In this document: piece by piece, positions 6,932 to 15,780 of the stretch
How positions within the stretch are numbered: the stretch's first letter is position 1
Layout of the letters: every line of letters starts with the position of its first letter
Origin: Burkholderiaceae bacterium
GTDB taxonomy: Bacteria; Pseudomonadota; Gammaproteobacteria; Burkholderiales; Burkholderiaceae_C
Direction: 5' to 3'
Assembly (NCBI GenBank): GCA_030695205.1
Contig: JAUYTN010000004.1
Span: 62,001 to 126,000, forward strand
DNA length: 64,000 bases
Program-made: the position numbers and the translations under genes
The notes under the pieces: generated by a model
What the model was told of the DNA's origin: nothing
What the model saw: the letters and a program-made list of their open reading frames with translations, nothing else
Database searches by the model: none

Positions 6932-9675
6932 GCATTCGCTACCTCGAATCCCTCATGGCACCCGCCAGCATGGCGGTGGTCGGGGCATCCTCCCGTGTGG
7001 GCAGCCTCGGTCAGCGGGTGTGGGCCCAGGTGCGGGCCTCGGCCTACCAGGGCAAGGTCTGGCCAGTGAACCCCCACCACTCGGTGCTGGACGGGGTGGA
7101 GGTGTGCCCCAAGGTCTCGCGGCTTCCGCAGGCGCCCGATCTGGCCCTGGTGTGTACCCCTGCTGCCACGGTGGCCGATGTGGTGGCCGACCTGGGTGCC
7201 CTGGGCTGCCGCGCGGTGGTGTTGCACACCCCCGACCTGGGTGTTGCGCAGATGCGGGCGGTGCTGGTGGCGGCCCGGGTACACACCCTGCGCATCCTGG
7301 GGCCGGGCAGGGTGACCCTGTTGTCGCCCCACATCGGTCTGGATGCGGGCGGCGCGGGGGTGCCTGTGGCCCCAGGGTCGCTGGCGCTGGTGTCCCAGTC
7401 CGATGCGCCCATGCCGGGCCTGCTGGACTGGGCCAGTGCGCGGGGCTTGGGCTTCTCGCATGTGCTGTCGCTGGGGGCCGAGGCCGACATCGATGTGGCC
7501 GACATGCTGGATTTTTTGGGAGGCGACGCCCGCACCCGTGCGGTGCTGCTGTACGTGGAGCAGGTGGACCATTCTCGAAAGCTGCTGTCGGCTGCCAGGG
7601 CGGCTTCTCGCAACAAGCCGGTCATTGTGGTCAAGTCCGGTTGGTCGGCGGTGGGACGTGCCTTGGTGCAGGCGCAGCGCCACGGGGGGGCGGTGGGCAG
7701 CGATGCGGTGCTGGACGCGGCCATTGCCAGGGCCGGCATGCTGCGGGTGGATTCGTTCCAGGAGCTGTTTCTGGCGGCCGAGACCCTGTCGCGGCAGCGC
7801 GACGGCCCCACCGAGCATCTGGCGGTGCTGACGAACTGCGTGTCGGCAGCGGTGATGGCGGCCGACGCTGCCGACACCCACGGGGTGCCCTTGTCGCCGG
7901 ATGCGCCCAATGGCCACCCAGTGTGCCTGCCACCCGATGCAGCGCCCGCCCAATGGGTGCAGGCCCTGGAGGCGCTGCTGGCGCTGCCGCGCTGCGCGGT
8001 GCTGGTGGTGCATGCACCCACCCCGCAGGTGGCCAGTGTCGAGTTGGCGCGTGCGCTGGCCATGGTGGCTTCTGGTCCATCCCATCGGGTGCTGTCGTGT
8101 TGGCAGGGGGCAGGCAAGGCTGAGGGTGCCCGCCAGGCCTGGCGCGGCGCTGGTTTGGTGGCATTCGATTCGCCCGAAGAGGCTGTGAGGGCATTTGCGC
8201 TGCTGCGCACCCACCACCTGCACCAGCAAGAGCTGATGCAAACACCTCCCGCCTGCTGTGCCAGCACCGTGCCGGTGGACAAGGCAGGGCTGCGCACCCT
8301 GGTTGACGCCGCTCTGGCAGCGGGGCGTGAGTGGCTGGCGCCCACCGAGGCCATGGATTTTTTGCAGGCTGCCGGATTGCCGGTGGTGCCCACCCGGCGT
8401 GTGCTGCCAGACATTGGCGAGGCCCAGACCGCTGCGGCCTTGCTGGGCTACCCCGTGGCGCTCAAGGTGGCGTCGAGCCAGGTGGTTCGAAAGTCGGTCG
8501 TGGGCGGGGTGCGCCTGAATATTGGCAGCGCGCACGAACTGGCTGGCGCGGTGCGCGCGCTGCTGGCGTGTATGCAAACCCATTGCCCCGAGGCCGAGGT
8601 GGAGGGGCTGGTGGTGCAGCGCATGGTGCCCGCCACCCATGCCCACGAGCTGCAGGTGTCCACCTTTGTGGACCCGGTGTTCGGCCCCATGTTGGCGGTG
8701 GGCCATGGCGGAACGGCCGCCGATGTGCTGGCCGACCGGGCGCTGGCCTTGCCGCCACTGAACTCGGCACTGGCCCAGGCCGTGGTGCAGCGCACGCGGG
8801 TGTCACGGCTGCTGACCGGTTACGGGGCGCACCCCCCTGCCGACCAGGCCGCCCTGACGGGCGTGCTGCTGGCCGTGTCACAGCTGCTGGCCGAGGTGCC
8901 CGAGCTGGCCGAGCTGGACATCAACCCCCTGCTGCTGGGTCCCGGTGGTGCGGTGGTGCTGGATGCACGCGTGCGCCTCTCGGGCACCTGCCCGGCGGGT
9001 GCACCGCACTTTGCGATCAAGCCCTACCCGCAAGAGCTGGTGGAGGAGCAGGACTGGCACGGGCAGAGCATTGTGCTGCGCCCCATACGGGCCGAAGACG
9101 AAGAGCAGCACCTGGCCTTTTTGCGCCAGATGGACCCCGAAGACATCCGCATGCGGGTGTTTTACCGCAGGCGCAGCATCGCCCACTCCGAGCTTGCCCG
9201 CCTGACCCAGATCGATTACAGCCGCGAGATGGCCTTTGTTGCTACCCGCCCGCTGCCCGAAGGTGGCGAAGAAACCCTGGGTGTGGTCCGCGCCACCACG
9301 GACCCCGACAACCAAAGTGCCGAGTTTGGGGTGCTGGTGCGCTCCGACCTCAAAGGCGGGGGGCTGGGACGGCGGCTCATGCGCAAGCTGATTGCGCACC
9401 TGCGTGCCCGGGGCACCCAACAGCTGGTGGGCACGGTGCTCACCGAAAACACCGGCATGCTGGGCCTGGTCCGCTCGCTGGGCTTTGTCGACCAGGACCA
9501 CCCGGAAAACCCGAGCGACACAGACGTGCGCCACATCGTTCTCCACCTGCAGGCGGCAGCCAGTGAGGCCACCCGCACCACCCGCACTGCCCGTTCTGGC
9601 CATGCCGGAGGCCCCAGCGCCCCGACAAGCGGCCGATTCCACCCCATTTTTTCTCAGGAGACACCCGCCTCATGA
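6928..9675 (+). CDS. Acetate-CoA ligase family protein fused to GNAT acetyltransferase (Pat/YfiQ type)
   Basis: Large cytosolic protein of 915 residues. The order is a CoA-binding Rossmann domain (MAVVGASSRVGSLG), CoA-ligase-like domains, an ATP-grasp domain around residues 470-690 (GYPVALKVAS, ELDINPLLLGPGG) and a C-terminal GNAT domain with the acetyl-CoA loop GGGLGRRLMRKL. This is the architecture of protein lysine acetyltransferase Pat, which acetylates and inhibits acyl-CoA synthetases; the ADP-forming synthetase part is often inactive in that group. It is followed with a 4 bp overlap by maiA. The function as a protein acetylase is inferred from architecture. Confidence 0.9.
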   Translation: MSIRYLESLMAPASMAVVGASSRVGSLGQRVWAQVRASAYQGKVWPVNPHHSVLDGVEVCPKVSRLPQAPDLALVCTPAATVADVVADLGALGCRAVVLHTPDLGVAQMRAVLVAARVHTLRILGPGRVTLLSPHIGLDAGGAGVPVAPGSLALVSQSDAPMPGLLDWASARGLGFSHVLSLGAEADIDVADMLDFLGGDARTRAVLLYVEQVDHSRKLLSAARAASRNKPVIVVKSGWSAVGRALVQAQRHGGAVGSDAVLDAAIARAGMLRVDSFQELFLAAETLSRQRDGPTEHLAVLTNCVSAAVMAADAADTHGVPLSPDAPNGHPVCLPPDAAPAQWVQALEALLALPRCAVLVVHAPTPQVASVELARALAMVASGPSHRVLSCWQGAGKAEGARQAWRGAGLVAFDSPEEAVRAFALLRTHHLHQQELMQTPPACCASTVPVDKAGLRTLVDAALAAGREWLAPTEAMDFLQAAGLPVVPTRRVLPDIGEAQTAAALLGYPVALKVASSQVVRKSVVGGVRLNIGSAHELAGAVRALLACMQTHCPEAEVEGLVVQRMVPATHAHELQVSTFVDPVFGPMLAVGHGGTAADVLADRALALPPLNSALAQAVVQRTRVSRLLTGYGAHPPADQAALTGVLLAVSQLLAEVPELAELDINPLLLGPGGAVVLDARVRLSGTCPAGAPHFAIKPYPQELVEEQDWHGQSIVLRPIRAEDEEQHLAFLRQMDPEDIRMRVFYRRRSIAHSELARLTQIDYSREMAFVATRPLPEGGEETLGVVRATTDPDNQSAEFGVLVRSDLKGGGLGRRLMRKLIAHLRARGTQQLVGTVLTENTGMLGLVRSLGFVDQDHPENPSDTDVRHIVLHLQAAASEATRTTRTARSGHAGGPSAPTSGRFHPIFSQETPAS

Positions 9676-10313
9676 AGCTCTACAACTACTTCCGCTCGTC
9701 GGCGTCCTACCGCGTGCGCATTGCGCTGGCTCTCAAAGGCCTGCCCTACGACTACGTGTCTGTGCACCTGGCCAAAGGGGAGCAGCACGCACCGCCCTTT
9801 GCCGAGCTGGTGCCCGACCCTTTAGTGCCGGTGCTCGAAACCGACAGCGGCGAGCGGCTGATCCAGTCCATGGCCATCATGGAGTACCTGGAGGAGGTGC
9901 ATCCTGCGCCGCCATTGCTGCCCGCCGATGCCATGGGCCGCGCGCGGGTTCGCGCACTGATGCAAGCGGTGGCCTGCGAGATCCACCCGCTCAACAACCT
10001 GCGGGTGCTCAAGTACCTCGTCAAAGACATGGGGCTGGACGAGGTGCACAAAAACCGCTGGTACACCCACTGGGTGCGACAGGGTTTGGTGGCGTTCGAG
10101 CAGCAGCTCGCCAACGGGCCCGCTGGCGACTTTTGCCATGGCGACACCCCGACCCTGGCCGACTGTGTGCTGGTGCCGCAGCTGTTCAATGCCCAGCGCT
10201 TTGAGGTGCCCATGGATGACCTGGCCCGTGTGCAATCGGTCTGGCAGGCCTGCATGGCTCTGGATGCCTTCCGCCTGACCCAGCCATCGGCCTGCCCCGA
10301 TGCGGAGTCCTGA
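9672..10313 (+). CDS. maiA: Maleylacetoacetate isomerase (zeta-class glutathione transferase)
   Basis: Protein of 213 residues with a thioredoxin-like N-terminal domain carrying the SSASYRVRIALALKG motif of zeta-class transferases and a helical C-terminal domain. It converts maleylacetoacetate to fumarylacetoacetate with glutathione in tyrosine or gentisate breakdown. An AGGAGA site precedes the ATG, which overlaps the upstream stop as ATGA. It overlaps pgeF by one base, so three genes form one transcription unit. An FAH-family gene lies 3 kb upstream on the other strand, but it is not clearly the fumarylacetoacetase partner. Confidence 0.92.
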   Translation: MKLYNYFRSSASYRVRIALALKGLPYDYVSVHLAKGEQHAPPFAELVPDPLVPVLETDSGERLIQSMAIMEYLEEVHPAPPLLPADAMGRARVRALMQAVACEIHPLNNLRVLKYLVKDMGLDEVHKNRWYTHWVRQGLVAFEQQLANGPAGDFCHGDTPTLADCVLVPQLFNAQRFEVPMDDLARVQSVWQACMALDAFRLTQPSACPDAES

Positions 10314-11242
10314 TGGGCTCGGACCAGGGTTGGGTGGTACCCGCGCCGGTGCTGTTGCCTGTGGACTGGGCTGCCTCGGGGCCGGTGCGCGCCTGCATGA
10401 CCACCCGCAACGGCGGGGTCTCGCTGCCCCCGTTTGACGAATTCAACCTCGGTGACCATGTGGGCGACGACCCGCAGGCAGTGGCCAGCAACCGCGCGTC
10501 GCTGACCACTGCGCTGTTGGCCAGGCCAGTGTTTCTGAAGCAGGTCCATGGCACCCATGCGGAACACCTGCGGGCAAATACCCCCGATGGCACCGTGGCC
10601 GATGCCTGCGCTACCACCGAGCCCGGTGTGGTGTGCACCGTGATGGTGGCCGACTGCCTGCCTGTGCTGCTGGCCGATGGGCTGGGCCGAACCGTGGCAG
10701 CGGCGCATGCTGGCTGGCGAGGCCTGGTGGGGGCCGACCCCGAACCAGGCACCGCAGCTGCTGGGCCGGTTGGGCAGGGTGTGTTGGAGTCGGTTTTTGA
10801 GCTTTTTAAGTCTTTATCGCACGAACAGTATAGGAAGTTTGCTCCTTATTCATTGATGGATGATGCAGTGTCCGACGGATCGGTTTGGGCCAGTGGCTGT
10901 GTGGCCTGGCTGGGTCCATGCATTGGTCCGCAGAGCTTCGAGGTGGGAGCTGCGGTGCGCGATACCTGGGCGGCATCGGGCATACCGCAGGCCGAACTCA
11001 CGCGATGGGTGCTGCCTGTGCCGGGGCGGCCTGGGCAGTGGCTGGCCAATCTGGCCGCTGTGGCCCGCTGGCGGCTGCAGGCGCTGGGAGTCCGGCAGGT
11101 ATTTGGCAACGATGGCACCGATGACTGGTGCACCGTGGCCCAAGGCTCAACCTGGTTTTCCCACCGGCGCGACAGTGCGCGGCTCGGCAGCACAGGCCGC
11201 ATGGCGGCCTGCGTCTGGCTCGACAACGTCACCGGCAGCTGA
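10313..11242 (+). CDS. pgeF: Peptidoglycan editing factor PgeF (YfiH/DUF152)
   Basis: Protein of 309 residues, longer than the usual ~250. The conserved metal/active-site residues are present: His in VHGTHAEH, Cys in VMVADCLPV and His in AAHAGWRG, then AWLGPCIGPQSFEVG. PgeF removes mis-incorporated residues from peptidoglycan precursors; older names are polyphenol oxidase or laccase-domain protein. The extra length is an insertion of about 40 residues between AGWRG and AWLGP, encoded by an AT-rich stretch at 10790-10865. The 3' end overlaps a convergent small membrane-protein gene by 96 bp. Confidence 0.9.
   Translation: MGSDQGWVVPAPVLLPVDWAASGPVRACMTTRNGGVSLPPFDEFNLGDHVGDDPQAVASNRASLTTALLARPVFLKQVHGTHAEHLRANTPDGTVADACATTEPGVVCTVMVADCLPVLLADGLGRTVAAAHAGWRGLVGADPEPGTAAAGPVGQGVLESVFELFKSLSHEQYRKFAPYSLMDDAVSDGSVWASGCVAWLGPCIGPQSFEVGAAVRDTWAASGIPQAELTRWVLPVPGRPGQWLANLAAVARWRLQALGVRQVFGNDGTDDWCTVAQGSTWFSHRRDSARLGSTGRMAACVWLDNVTGS
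10789..10862 (+). repeat. AT-rich in-frame insertion in pgeF, possible dispersed element
   Basis: This block is far richer in A and T than the flanking pgeF sequence and encodes the nonconserved segment FELFKSLSHEQYRKFAPYSL. It begins with a T-rich stretch like the intergenic elements, but the rest matches them only loosely. It may be a decayed member of the family. Confidence 0.3.
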
Positions 11243-11551
11243 CGTGGCTGCCGCCGATGCCATGGAGGGTGCTGTTTGCGCTGTTGGCGCCGCTTCAGCG
11301 GTGGCCACAGGGTGTCCGTCTGGTGTGGCCGCCGACGACGCACGCCGCGCGGCCAACTCCTCGGCCTCAGCCGCCAGCCTCGCCTTGCGCCGCAGCGGAG
11401 TGCCCATCACGTACATCACCAGCCCGGTTGGTAGTAACCCGTAAAACAAAAAAGTTACGATAGCTCCAAGCACGGTGCCGTTGGCATGCATGGCTTCGGC
11501 CAGGGCCATCATGAGGGCAACATAGAGCCAGGCGATGGCAACAAGGTACAC
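11147..11551 (-). CDS. Small membrane protein of unknown function, overlapping pgeF tail to tail
   Basis: A frame of 134 residues from a GTG at 11551. Two hydrophobic helices, VYLVAIAWLYVALMMALAEA and VLGAIVTFLFYGLLPTGLVM, are followed by a basic RRKARLAAEAEELAARRA stretch and an Ala-rich tail ending PVGKPG. It resembles a family of small hypothetical membrane proteins seen next to phaC in related bacteria. The last 96 bp overlap pgeF on the other strand. The longer frame upstream (to 13441) is only the antisense of phaC. It is divergent from phaC. Function unknown. Confidence 0.7.
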   Translation of the reverse strand: MYLVAIAWLYVALMMALAEAMHANGTVLGAIVTFLFYGLLPTGLVMYVMGTPLRRKARLAAEAEELAARRASSAATPDGHPVATAEAAPTAQTAPSMASAAATSAAGDVVEPDAGRHAACAAEPRTVAPVGKPG

Positions 11552-11602
11552 GGCACAGCTTTCGGTGGGTTGGAAGAAGAATGTCAGTGTGCTGGAAGTC
11601 GC

Positions 11603-11620
11603 TTGCGGCACACTGCGCAA
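11603..11620. promoter_or_regulatory. Inverted repeat in the phaC upstream region
   Basis: TTGCG and CGCAA form an inverted repeat with eight bases between them, about 58 bp before the phaC start and inside the gap shared with the divergent membrane-protein gene. It could be a binding site for a PHA regulator such as PhaR, but the match is weak. Confidence 0.3.
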
Positions 11621-11677
11621 ACAGTGACCATTTTGGCGCCCCGCCAGCGTGACAAGCCCAGTTCTCAGGAGAAGACG

Positions 11678-13495
11678 ATGAATTTTGACCCCAAGTGGAC
11701 ACAAGCCGCCGAGCAGTTCCAAAAAACCATGATGGATGCCTGGAGCCAGGCGCTCGGTTCGGCAGGGCAGGGCACTGCCGCCGGACAGGCCGCCAATCCG
11801 TTTGCTGCCCTGGGCACATTCGGCATGCCCATGCCCAGCATGCCCGCCATGCCTGCGATGGCGGGCATGACACCCGACTTCGGCAAACTCACCCAAATGC
11901 TCTCTGGCCCCGACGGCAAGCAGGCCAAGATCGACCCCTCCAAGCTGCTGCACATCCAGCAGCAGTACCTGCAAGACGTGACCGCCCTGTGGAACCAGGG
12001 CCTGCAGGCCAAGCCGCTGGATGACCGGCGCTTCGCATCGGATGCCTGGACGGGCAACCCGGTGTCGGCTTTCTCCGCTGCGTTCTACCTCATCAATGCC
12101 AAAACCCTCATGGCGCTGGCCGAGGCGGTGGAGGGCGATGCCAAAACCCGCGCCCGTGTTCGCTTTGCGGTGCAGCAGTGGATAGACGCCAGCGCACCCA
12201 GCAACTTCTTGGCCTTCAACGCCGAGGCCCAGAAAAAAGCCATAGAGACCAAGGGCGAAAGCATTGCCAAAGGCGTGCAAAACCTGTTGCACGACATGAA
12301 GCAGGGCCACGTGTCCATGACGGACGAAAGCGTGTTCGAGGTGGGCAAGAACGTCGCCACCACCGAAGGTGCGGTGGTCTTTGAGAACGACCTGTTCCAG
12401 CTCATCGAGTACAAGCCCCTCACCGACAAGGTGTACGAGCGCCCCTTTCTGCTGGTGCCACCGTGCATCAACAAGTTCTATATCCTGGACCTGCAGCCCG
12501 AAAACTCCTTCATCCGCTATGCGGTGGAGCAGGGTCACCGCACTTTTGTGGTGAGCTGGCGCAACCCCAATGAAGAGCTGGCCCAGAAAACCTGGGACGA
12601 TTACATCGAGGACGCCATCATCCAGTCGATCAACGTCACCCGCGAAATCACCAAGGCCGACACTGTCAATGCGCTCGGCTTCTGTGTGGGCGGCACCATG
12701 CTCTCCACCGGCATGGCCGTGCTGGCCGCCCGTGGCGAAAAGCCCGTCAACAGCGCCACGCTGCTGACGGCTCTGGTGGACTTCACCGACACCGGCGTCC
12801 TGGATGTGTTCATTGACGAAAACTTCGTCAAGTTCCGCGAAATGCAGTTTGCCAACGGTGGCCTCATGCCCGGCGGCGACCTGGCCACCACCTTCAGCTT
12901 TTTGCGCCCCAACGACCTGGTCTGGAACTATGTCGTGGGCAATTACCTCAAAGGAGAGACACCGCCTCCCTTCGACCTGCTCTACTGGAACAGCGACAGC
13001 ACCAATCTGCCCGGCCGCTACTACGCCTGGTACCTGCGCAACACCTACCTGGAAAACCGCCTGATCAAGCCCGGTGCCGCCACGGTGTGTGGCCAACCCA
13101 TCGACCTGAGTCTGGTGGACATGCCGCTGTACATCTACGGCTCCCGCGAAGACCACATCGTCCCTATTGGGGGTGCCTACGCCAGCACGCAGCACTTCCC
13201 AGGCCGCAAGCGCTTTGTGATGGGTGCGTCTGGCCACATTGCCGGCGTCATCAACCCACCGGCCAAAGGCAAGCGAAGCCACTGGATTGGCCCAGCCAAC
13301 CAGTTTCCGGCCGATGTGAACGAGTGGATCGACAGCGCCCAGGAGTTCAAGGGCAGCTGGTGGACGGATTGGTCCGATTGGCTGGGCGCGCTGGCCGGCA
13401 AGCAGGTGGCAGCGCCCAAAACCTACGGCAGCCGCAAGCACAAGGTTATCGAAGCAGCCCCCGGCAGCTACGTCAAGGCCAAGGCCAAGGGCTGA
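11678..13495 (+). CDS. phaC: Class I poly(3-hydroxyalkanoate) synthase
   Basis: Enzyme of 605 residues that polymerises (R)-3-hydroxyacyl-CoA into PHA on granule surfaces. The lipase-like box GFCVGG carries the catalytic Cys at about residue 336. The catalytic Asp is likely in YGSREDHIVP and the His in ASGHIAGVI. The N-terminal ~70 residues are a Met/Pro/Ala-rich region typical of class I enzymes. The ATG at 11678 follows CAGGAGAAG; the frame upstream is not homologous. It is the first gene of phaC-phaA-phaB, with 69 bp to phaA containing a hairpin. Confidence 0.97.
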   Translation: MNFDPKWTQAAEQFQKTMMDAWSQALGSAGQGTAAGQAANPFAALGTFGMPMPSMPAMPAMAGMTPDFGKLTQMLSGPDGKQAKIDPSKLLHIQQQYLQDVTALWNQGLQAKPLDDRRFASDAWTGNPVSAFSAAFYLINAKTLMALAEAVEGDAKTRARVRFAVQQWIDASAPSNFLAFNAEAQKKAIETKGESIAKGVQNLLHDMKQGHVSMTDESVFEVGKNVATTEGAVVFENDLFQLIEYKPLTDKVYERPFLLVPPCINKFYILDLQPENSFIRYAVEQGHRTFVVSWRNPNEELAQKTWDDYIEDAIIQSINVTREITKADTVNALGFCVGGTMLSTGMAVLAARGEKPVNSATLLTALVDFTDTGVLDVFIDENFVKFREMQFANGGLMPGGDLATTFSFLRPNDLVWNYVVGNYLKGETPPPFDLLYWNSDSTNLPGRYYAWYLRNTYLENRLIKPGAATVCGQPIDLSLVDMPLYIYGSREDHIVPIGGAYASTQHFPGRKRFVMGASGHIAGVINPPAKGKRSHWIGPANQFPADVNEWIDSAQEFKGSWWTDWSDWLGALAGKQVAAPKTYGSRKHKVIEAAPGSYVKAKAKG

Positions 13496-13505
13496 GCATT
13501 TTTTG

Positions 13506-13528
13506 CACCTGTCCGCCAGGGGCAGGTG
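13506..13528 (+). other. Intercistronic hairpin between phaC and phaA
   Basis: CACCTG and CAGGTG form a stem with an 11-base loop that can add two more C-G pairs. No run of T follows, so it is unlikely to be a full terminator. It may stabilise or process the phaCAB message, giving different levels of synthase and thiolase. Confidence 0.45.
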
Positions 13529-13564
13529 AGTGTTTGATTACCCGTTAGATCTGAGGAGACTTGT

Positions 13565-14743
13565 ATGGAAGACATCGTTATCGTTTCAGCAACCCGCACC
13601 GCAGTGGGCAAGTTTGGTGGCTCACTGGCCAAAGTGGCCGCCACCGAGTTGGGCAGCATCGTCATCAAAGACCTGCTGGCACGCACCGGCGTTGGTGCCG
13701 ACGCCATCGGCGAAGTCATCATGGGCCAGGTACTGGCCGCTGGTGCCGGGCAAAACCCCGCGCGACAGGCGCTGCTCAAGGCTGGCATTGCCAAAGAGAC
13801 GCCTGCCCTCACCATCAATGCGGTGTGTGGCTCTGGCCTCAAGGCCGTGATGCTGGCTGCCCAGGCCGTGGCCTGGGGCGACAGCGAGATCGTTATTGCC
13901 GGTGGCCAGGAAAACATGAGCGCCAGCCCCCACGTGCTGCTGGGCAGCCGCGACGGCCAGCGCATGGGCGACTGGAAGATGGCCGACACCATGATCTTGG
14001 ACGGCCTGTGGGACGTGTACAACCAGTACCACATGGGCATTACCGCCGAGAACGTGGCCAAGGCCAATGGCATCACCCGCGACATGCAAGACGCACTGGC
14101 GCTGGGCAGCCAGCAAAAGGCATCGGCCGCGCAGGATGCGGGGAAGTTCAAAGACGAAATCACTGCTGTCAGCATCCCCCAGCGCAAAGGTGACCCGGTG
14201 GTGTTCAACACCGACGAGTTCATCAACAAAAAAACCAATGCCGAGGTACTGGCTGGTTTGCGCCCTGCCTTTGACAAGGCTGGCAGTGTGACTGCGGGCA
14301 ATGCCTCCGGCATCAACGACGGTGCGGCCGCTGTCATGGTCATGACCGCCAAAAAAGCCGCCGCCCTGGGCCTGACGCCACTGGCACGCATTGCCAGCTT
14401 CGGCACCACCGGCCTCGACCCCGCCATCATGGGCATGGGCCCGGTGTCTGCGTCGCAGCGTGCCCTGGCCCGCGCGGGCTGGAAAGCCTCTGACGTGGAC
14501 CTGTTCGAACTGAACGAAGCCTTCGCCGCCCAGGCCTGTGCCGTGAACAAGGCACTGGACATTGACCCTGCCAAGGTGAACGTGAACGGCGGCGCTATTG
14601 CCATCGGTCACCCGATTGGGGCGTCCGGTTGCCGCATTCTGGTGACGCTGCTGCACGAAATGCAGCGCAGCAACGCCAAAAAAGGCCTGGCTGCACTGTG
14701 TATCGGTGGCGGCATGGGTGTGGCGCTGGCGCTGGAGCGCTGA
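13565..14743 (+). CDS. phaA: Acetyl-CoA acetyltransferase (beta-ketothiolase)
   Basis: Thiolase of 392 residues that condenses two acetyl-CoA into acetoacetyl-CoA, the first step of PHB synthesis. The nucleophilic Cys is residue 88 in NAVCGSGLKA. The C-terminal His is in GHPIGASGCRIL and the second Cys in LCIGGGMGVAL. The length is standard. GAGGAG stands before the ATG. It lies between phaC and phaB in one operon, 156 bp before phaB. Confidence 0.97.
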   Translation: MEDIVIVSATRTAVGKFGGSLAKVAATELGSIVIKDLLARTGVGADAIGEVIMGQVLAAGAGQNPARQALLKAGIAKETPALTINAVCGSGLKAVMLAAQAVAWGDSEIVIAGGQENMSASPHVLLGSRDGQRMGDWKMADTMILDGLWDVYNQYHMGITAENVAKANGITRDMQDALALGSQQKASAAQDAGKFKDEITAVSIPQRKGDPVVFNTDEFINKKTNAEVLAGLRPAFDKAGSVTAGNASGINDGAAAVMVMTAKKAAALGLTPLARIASFGTTGLDPAIMGMGPVSASQRALARAGWKASDVDLFELNEAFAAQACAVNKALDIDPAKVNVNGGAIAIGHPIGASGCRILVTLLHEMQRSNAKKGLAALCIGGGMGVALALER

Positions 14744-14789
14744 GCGCCAGCGGCACTTGCCGCCGAGACGGGGCAATGGGTGCAAAATC

Positions 14790-14842
14790 CTATAAAAAAT
14801 AGGCTTTTGCGCTTGCCCTGATTGAAGAGTAAGCTATATATT
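14790..14842 (+). repeat. AT-rich dispersed element between phaA and phaB
   Basis: The block starts TATAAAAAATAGGCTTTTGC, then GCTTG, and ends AAGCTATATA. It aligns by eye with elements at 28043-28093, 42478-42535, 48777-48826 and 51771-51823: A-run, GGCTTT-like core, CGC, then (T)TAGCTAT. It fills much of the phaA-phaB gap. Confidence 0.55.
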
Positions 14843-14899
14843 TCCTGCCAAACCCCCAGGGGGGATGGCTCAACCAGCAGAAAGAGACGAGGCAACAAC

Positions 14900-15637
14900 A
14901 TGAGTCAAAAAGTAGCGTACGTGACCGGTGGTATGGGTGGTATTGGTACCGCCATTTGCCAGCGTTTGCACAACGACGGTTTCAAGGTCATTGCAGGCTG
15001 CGGCCCCACACGCGATGCCCAGAAGTGGATCGACGAACAAGCCGCTCTGGGCTACACCTTCTATGCCTCCATGGGCAACGTGGGTGAGTGGGAGTCCACT
15101 GTGGAGGCCTTCTCCAAGGCCAAGGCCGAGCACGGCTCCATTGACGTGCTGGTGAACAATGCCGGTATCACCCGCGACCGCATGTTCGTGAAAATGAGCA
15201 AGGAAGACTGGGATGCCGTCATCAGCACCAACCTGACCTCCATGTTCAACGTCACCAAGCAAGTGGTGGCCGACATGGTTGAAAAAGGCTATGGCCGCAT
15301 CATCAACATCTCGTCGGTGAACGGTGCCAAGGGCCAGGCCGGGCAAACCAACTACTCCGCCGCCAAGGCCGGTATGCACGGGTTCTCCATGGCGCTGGCC
15401 CAGGAACTGGCCAACAAGGGTGTCACCGTCAACACCGTCAGCCCCGGCTATGTGGGCACCGACATGGTCAATGCCATCCGCCCCGACGTGCTGGAAAAAA
15501 TCATTGGCACCGTGCCTGTCAAGCGCCTGGGCAAGCCCAGCGAAATTGCCTCCATCATTGCCTGGCTGGCCTCCGAAGAAGGTGGCTATGCCACCGGTGC
15601 GGAATTTGCTGTCAACGGTGGCTTGCACATGAGCTGA
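14900..15637 (+). CDS. phaB: Acetoacetyl-CoA reductase, NADPH-dependent
   Basis: Short-chain dehydrogenase of 245 residues that reduces acetoacetyl-CoA to (R)-3-hydroxybutyryl-CoA. The nucleotide loop is TGGMGGIGTAI near residue 9. The catalytic Ser lies in NISSVNG and the YxxxK pair in NYSAAKAG. The ATG at 14900 follows GACGAGGCAACAAC. It completes the PHB pathway with phaA and phaC and is followed by a strong terminator at 15684. Confidence 0.97.
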   Translation: MSQKVAYVTGGMGGIGTAICQRLHNDGFKVIAGCGPTRDAQKWIDEQAALGYTFYASMGNVGEWESTVEAFSKAKAEHGSIDVLVNNAGITRDRMFVKMSKEDWDAVISTNLTSMFNVTKQVVADMVEKGYGRIINISSVNGAKGQAGQTNYSAAKAGMHGFSMALAQELANKGVTVNTVSPGYVGTDMVNAIRPDVLEKIIGTVPVKRLGKPSEIASIIAWLASEEGGYATGAEFAVNGGLHMS

Positions 15638-15683
15638 CGCTGTGCCCGCTGTGGCGATGAGCCACAGCTGCTGCACCACCTGG

Positions 15684-15720
15684 CCCACCCAACTGCGGTT
15701 GTGGTGGGTTTTGTTTTTTC
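15684..15720 (+). terminator. Rho-independent terminator after phaB
   Basis: CCCACC and CAAC pair with GTTG and GGTGGG across a TGCG loop, with one bulged T, giving a ten-pair stem at 15684-15708. TTTTGTTTTTT follows directly. It ends the phaCAB transcript. Confidence 0.8.
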
Positions 15721-15780
15721 TGCTGTGCGACATGCTTTGGCGCACAAGCAGGCCCTGCCTCGCAAGGAGACATCCCATCG

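Noticed and set aside
6666..6935. N-terminal extension of the FAH-family gene
   Set aside because: The extension has no family match, and ATG at 6665 fits the expected length.
11552..13441. Long minus-strand reading frame opposite phaC
   Set aside because: It is the antisense of phaC kept open by GC-rich codon use; only its last 134 codons form a real small gene.
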